Assembly (NCBI GenBank): GCA_008477525.1
Contig: SPDT01000004.1
Location: forward strand, 2,294,001-2,358,000
Source of the DNA: Hypomyces perniciosus
Taxonomy: Eukaryota; Ascomycota; Sordariomycetes; Hypocreales; Hypocreaceae
DNA length: 64,000 nucleotides
Direction: 5' to 3'
The notes under the pieces are model-generated. The model was not told the DNA's origin and ran no database searches. It saw only the letters and a list, made by a program, of their open reading frames with translations. Below are positions 59,755-64,000 of this stretch, piece by piece. Position numbers and translations under genes: made by a program. Position 1 is the stretch's first letter. Each line of letters starts with the position of its first letter.

Positions 59755-61060
59755 ATGCGAGGCGCTGGGCAAGAGAGCTTACCAGTGCGTTCAGAGTCGA
59801 GTCCATCGAACAGCGCCACCCCGGCAGGCCCGGATACGCCTTCTACGGCATCGCAGCCATCGCAGCATATCCAGCTAGGTCTGGCAGACCAGGCTTCTTT
59901 GCAGAATACAATTCCTTCACCTTGTTACCAGGATGAGACCCACCGGGTACGTCGGCCTCGAAAAAGTATGGAGCCGACTAACATAGATAACTCTCGACGA
60001 AGTCTCTCGTATGCGCAACGGCAAGAAGCAGACGTTTACTACGATTCGCGGGCGGCAACGCGCACGGAGTGGAAACGTCGTGCTCGAACGCTGCAGGAAT
60101 ATTACGATAACAACCCGCAACTACTCCCTCAGTTACCCTTTACTTGGCATCACGGTTGGAGACGCTGGAGACTCTTTTTCTTTGCTTTCATCGTGTTTGT
60201 GGACGCCTCAGCAGTTCCAATTGCCCTCTACTATGGGATGCGCTATGCCGGCCATGTCGCGGGCTGGATTATCTTCGCTGTCGTTACAACCATATGGGGT
60301 GGACCGGCATATCTTGAGTTCGCGATACGAACCCTGCGGCTAATAAAGAAAGAAAGGTTTTATCGGCCGTTGGGAACTAAAAGCCGATGGTGTTTCGATC
60401 TGTTAAATTGGGTCTCTGTCATCACCATCACAGCCGTTACCGCCTTATTTATTGTCGGCAGCGCTCCGCATAACGTATGGTTGAGAGTTCTCTGCATGCC
60501 AGCACCGGCGATTCTGTATTGTCTTGGTGGCGTCCAGGTGCTCATTACACTCTATCACCGGATGGGATGGCCTGCCCCATTCCGTATCAGCTCAACGGCA
60601 AAAGGCGAGAAGGTATTTTGTCCAACCTAGGTTTCAATCTTGGTGTAAATGCTTTGTTACTGATCCGGCACTCTGTCAGGTTCTTCCAGGAGTCTACTAC
60701 TTCATTGAAGATGTTGTTGCCGTCAATGCCGGTGCTGGCCGCCCCTATAGGGAGGCACTTGCTGCACGCTGGAAAGCTAGTCCCCGGTTCCAGCGGATGC
60801 TATATATTCAATCCCTCTTTTGGTCTATTCCTGCCCTTGTGTTGGCAATCTCCCTCACAGTGGTTGCTGTTCTACCTGCTGTCCCAGCCACTGGTGCTTA
60901 CGGCGTGTGCTGGGCCGTACCCTTTCTGTGGTGTGCCCTGTGGGGGTGTATCACAGTCGTATGGTGTAAGCAGGAGATGGTTCGGGAGAGGGTAGAGTGG
61001 GAGGCGAGAAGCGCGAGCAAACAAGATGCGGCAGGGAGTGCGGCCATGACTAGAGTATAA
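59755..61060 (+). CDS. Multi-pass membrane protein of unknown function
   Basis: The exons are 59755..60612 and 60680..61060 (67 bp phase-0 intron, GTATTT...CAG), giving 412 residues. The first 130 residues are polar and Ser/Pro/Arg-rich, ending RTLQEYYDNNPQLLPQLPFT. The membrane part has about seven hydrophobic spans: RLFFFAFIVFVDASAVPIAL, GHVAGWIIFAVVTTIWGGPA, DLLNWVSVITITAVTALFIV, VLCMPAPAILYCLGGVQVLI, then after the intron MLYIQSLFWSIPALVLAISL and two more. A charged, conserved-looking loop (YYFIEDVVAVNAGAGRPYRE) follows the intron. The C-terminus is charged. No transporter or enzyme motif is visible. It lies at the edge of the AT-rich block but has normal base composition and an intact frame. 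Confidence 0.72.
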
Positions 61061-61128
61061 TTAAACCAGGTTCATGGACAGTAATTGGAATGTTAGCTAG
61101 TAGGTTAAGGTATCCTTAATTACAGTAC

Positions 61129-61321
61129 AGCGCAATAAAATTTCCAAATATCAATACCCGTTGGTGTGGTACTTCATGAACACCAAAAGGACTTTGCCTT
61201 TTAGTTGGGCCCAAAATCTCTAAGCCACCCTAATACCCGGGCCAGGAACAGGTTTATATAGGGCTCCCTATAGGGAGTTATTACTAGTGCATAGGTTAAA
61301 AATCTATTATTTTATTGCGCT
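61129..61321. repeat. Inverted 12-mer flanking a GC-normal island beside AT-rich DNA
   Basis: AGCGCAATAAAA at 61129-61140 is inverted as TTTTATTGCGCT at 61310-61321; both are flanked by ATTACA-like sequence. The 170 bases between are not AT-rich, whereas everything after about 61330 is. This could be the two ends of a small element or a transposon boundary. Confidence 0.4.
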
Positions 61322-62991
61322 TTGTAATATAATATTATCAGGAAGCTACTCTTTTCCCTGCCTTTTTATATTAAAGGTTATATCTTTATATTTAAGTGTA
61401 TTTCTAAAAGTATTTAATTGTTTAATAAAATTAGTTTTAATGATATAGTATAAAAATAGGTTTCTACAATATAATACATTATTTCTTTAAACTAGGAAAT
61501 GCTAATATAATAAAAACTAAAAAATAGGAATTTATAGTATTAATATACTTTTTCTTTAATTTATAGTATATACTTTACTTTAAAGCGCTATAATACTATT
61601 ACTTTAATATATTTTATATCTTAAAAAACTACTATTATATTTTTATAAAGTTTAAGGTGTTATAATATTAGCTTTTTGCTTTTCTATATAGTTATTAATT
61701 ATATATTAACTGCTATAATAATAATATAAATTATTAAATTATTAATATTCTTTATATTATAAAGTAAAAGATAAAATATTTTATTATATAAAATCGCCTA
61801 TATCTTTTTACTTTAAAAGGTTTAGTTTATTTTATAAAGTTTATTAAAAAGTATAGTTATTATTTAGCTTTTTAAATTTATAATTGCTTTTAAGTTTAAT
61901 ATAATAGGTTTATTTTTTAAAATTATTATAAACTTTTTAATTAAAAATTCTTTAAATAGGCTAGTTATCTTAATTTATAAGCTTATTACTTTTATTAATA
62001 AAAGTAGCAGTTATTTTTTTTAAATACCTTAAAGTAAAAGGTATTAACTTTCTAAATATTAATTTTATTAATTTAAATTATTAATTTATAGAATTGAATA
62101 ATAAAATTTTAATAATAAATATTAAACTTTTAAATAATAAATTATAAAAAGTTAAAAGTTTTATACTATATAATTATCATTTTTTATTATAATATAATCA
62201 AATGCCTTATATATTAAATTATAAATATTACTATTTATTTAAGTGTTAATATAAAGGATATATATATAAAGGGTATTAAAATATTTAATATTAATTATAA
62301 TATTATATAATATAATAAAATATTAATTTATATACTTTTATTAATAGGTTTTTATATCTTTATTTTTAATATTAAATTCATTTTTAAAGTTATTAATTTA
62401 ATACTTTAAAATATTATTATTTTTAACTTTAATAAATTTATTAATTATATTACTTTAACTTTAAACTTTATATTAAATAAACTTTAAATTTTTAATAATA
62501 ATTATATTTTTAAACTTTTTTATTTTAAAACTATTTTAAAATTATATTTTTAATTTTAAAAGTAATTAAAAATAATATTAAAAAACTGTATAAATTGTAG
62601 CATTTAAAGCTATATAGTTAAAATATATATATTATTATAAGCTTTTAAGATAATATAAATATAAAGCTAGTTATAGAAATAATTAATAAATTTTACTTTT
62701 TAATTAAAATTACCTTTTAGACTTTTTATTTTTACTTTAATATTTTTAAATTAAATATAAACTAAATAATTAAATATAAGTTAAAATTTTAAATTAAAGT
62801 ATATTTTTTACTGCAAGGATATAGGCTTTTAAGCTTAAAGATTTTACTATAGTTAGGGATTAGTAAACTTCCTGTAAAATATAAGGCTTTTTATAGTACT
62901 GCAACTAGGCTATTAGCGACTTTATTATTTTTTTAAGTTAAGTTAAAGGCTAAAGGTAATAGCGCAATTATTATAGGAAGGTATAAACTAC

Positions 62992-63088
62992 TATAGTATA
63001 TAAAATAATAGGTTAAAGTAATATCTTTATTATACTTTAAATAAGGCAAAAAGCTATAAGAATATAGTTTAAAGGTATAAGATTAAGT
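62992..63088 (+). repeat. Direct repeat, RIP-mutated copy (copy 1)
   Basis: This 97 bp stretch aligns without gaps to 63904-64000. It differs at 18 positions, and at each one this copy has T where the other has C, or A where the other has G. Confidence 0.85.
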
Positions 63089-63903
63089 TATTATATAAAG
63101 ATACATATAATGCTAATAAATTATTAAAGGGCAGGTTTAATACTATAATAAAAGTTTACTTTTATATTATTAAAAGAGTTTATACTTTTCTTTAGGCAGT
63201 TTAAAACTATATATATAAACTATTATTAAGCTGCTTTAACCTTTATAGCGCTTAGCTAAATATTAATTTTATTTTATTTTTTAAAAAGCTATTATTTAAT
63301 CTTTTAATTAATTAAAGTTATTAATTATTTTATCTTTATTGATAATATTTAAAAGACTATATTAAATCTTTATTTAATAATTCCTATAACTATTATATAA
63401 ATATAATATATTTTATATTACTATACTATTAATTTTAAATTTAATTTAATAAAAACTTATAAATTTTCTTTAATACTAGCTAAAAGGATTCTTATTTAAT
63501 GCGCTTTATAGGCTACAATAATATAGATTTAAAGGCATATTTAATATAATATATTAAGTAAAAGGCTAATATATATTTTATTAATATAAAAATCTTAAAT
63601 AGCTTTAAGCTATAATTTAGCAGTAATATTATTATTACTATAGTAATTAATAAAGCCTTAAATTATTTAAATAGCAATATTATATCTTTTACCTATAATA
63701 AATTAAATTATAATATTATTAAATACTCTATAGACTATATAAAAAATAGCTATATAGTCTTTAAATAAAGCCTAGCTATTAGCTTTAATGCTTTTTAAAG
63801 CTTTAAAAGCATTACTTTTAATATTTAATTATATAAAAGATAATAGTAAAGAGCCTAAAAGATTAAGTGCTATAAAGCTATAATTACTATTAATATTAAA
63901 TAT

Positions 63904-64000
63904 CACGGCACACAGAATAGCGGGTTAAGGTAATATCTTTATTATGCCTTGAATAAGGCAAGAAGCTATAAGAATGTAGTTTAAAGGTGTAGGATTAAGT
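63904..64000 (+). repeat. Direct repeat, less mutated copy (copy 2, cut by window edge)
   Basis: This copy keeps the C and G residues (for example CACGGCACACAGAATAGCGG). It reaches the last base of the window, so the repeat unit probably continues beyond it. It is a better guide to the original element than copy 1. Confidence 0.85.

Larger units (their letters stand above)
61330..64000. mobile_element. AT-rich block of probably RIP-degraded repeat DNA
   Basis: About 2.7 kb running off the right edge are extremely AT-rich, mostly TA/TTA/TAA words, with no open frame above 60 codons, no tRNA and no rRNA. The change from coding DNA is abrupt, about 270 bases after the membrane-protein stop. The 97 bp repeat pair inside it differs only by C-to-T/G-to-A changes, so the composition is best explained by RIP of transposon sequence. 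No transposase or reverse transcriptase remnant is recognisable. Confidence 0.75.

Overview
The window is nuclear DNA from a filamentous ascomycete (Pezizomycotina; most likely a Sordariomycete, perhaps Hypocreales). The evidence is many short 50-70 bp GT-AG introns with CTAAC/CTGAC branch sites, typical fungal housekeeping genes, a nuclear tRNA with an intron after position 37, and AT-rich blocks that look damaged by repeat-induced point mutation (RIP). There are no operons, CRISPR arrays or rRNA genes. I rebuilt exons by joining open frames at splice sites and checking that the phase is kept; almost all models below close in frame.

Layout. 1-424: first exons of an NPC1/Ncr1 sterol transporter leaving the left edge. 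1.6-9.6 kb: a Cue2-like CUE/DUF1771/Smr nuclease, a PEX11-family peroxin, complex I 51 kDa subunit, dynactin p27 (DCTN6), hydroxyacid-oxoacid transhydrogenase. 10.9-18.4 kb: exocyst Sec3 and an unassigned acidic, probably nuclear protein. 19.1-25.1 kb: a 1916-residue UFD4/TRIP12 HECT ubiquitin ligase whose N-terminal 173 residues lie in small upstream exons. 26.9-33.4 kb: BCKDH E1-alpha, a 59-residue possible membrane microprotein, COQ5, and a DUF2433/RRM/RGG protein. 34.3-45.1 kb: a Zds1 homologue, complex I 30 kDa subunit, and NOT4 with two possible C-termini. 45.2-53.4 kb: a TOK-type K+ channel, an alpha/beta-hydrolase-like protein lacking the usual nucleophile, tRNA-Pro(UGG), a small Ala/Glu/Pro-rich protein, and a PP2A activator (PTPA/Rrd). 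53.4-55.5 kb: a repeat-rich gap with a 461 bp terminal-inverted-repeat element. 55.5-61.1 kb: a long coiled-coil protein and a multi-pass membrane protein. 61.1-64 kb: a very AT-rich, gene-free block.

How the genes relate. This is ordinary core-genome territory, not a functional cluster. Several products are mitochondrial (two peripheral-arm complex I subunits, COQ5, BCKDH E1-alpha, probably HOT), and two belong to translation or protein quality control (Cue2-like, NOT4) beside UFD4, but nothing shows shared control.

The most informative non-gene signals are: (1) two 97 bp copies, 912 bp apart at the right edge, differing at 18 sites that are all C-to-T or G-to-A in the same copy, a direct picture of RIP; (2) the 461 bp inverted-repeat element at 53.7 kb; (3) the conserved-looking coding frame downstream of the apparent NOT4 stop; and (4) the palindrome-like decamer TACGGAGTAC scattered through the gaps between genes. 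I saw no clear undescribed system; the closest candidates are the microprotein at 29.0 kb and a cysteine-rich open frame at 55.1-55.45 kb.
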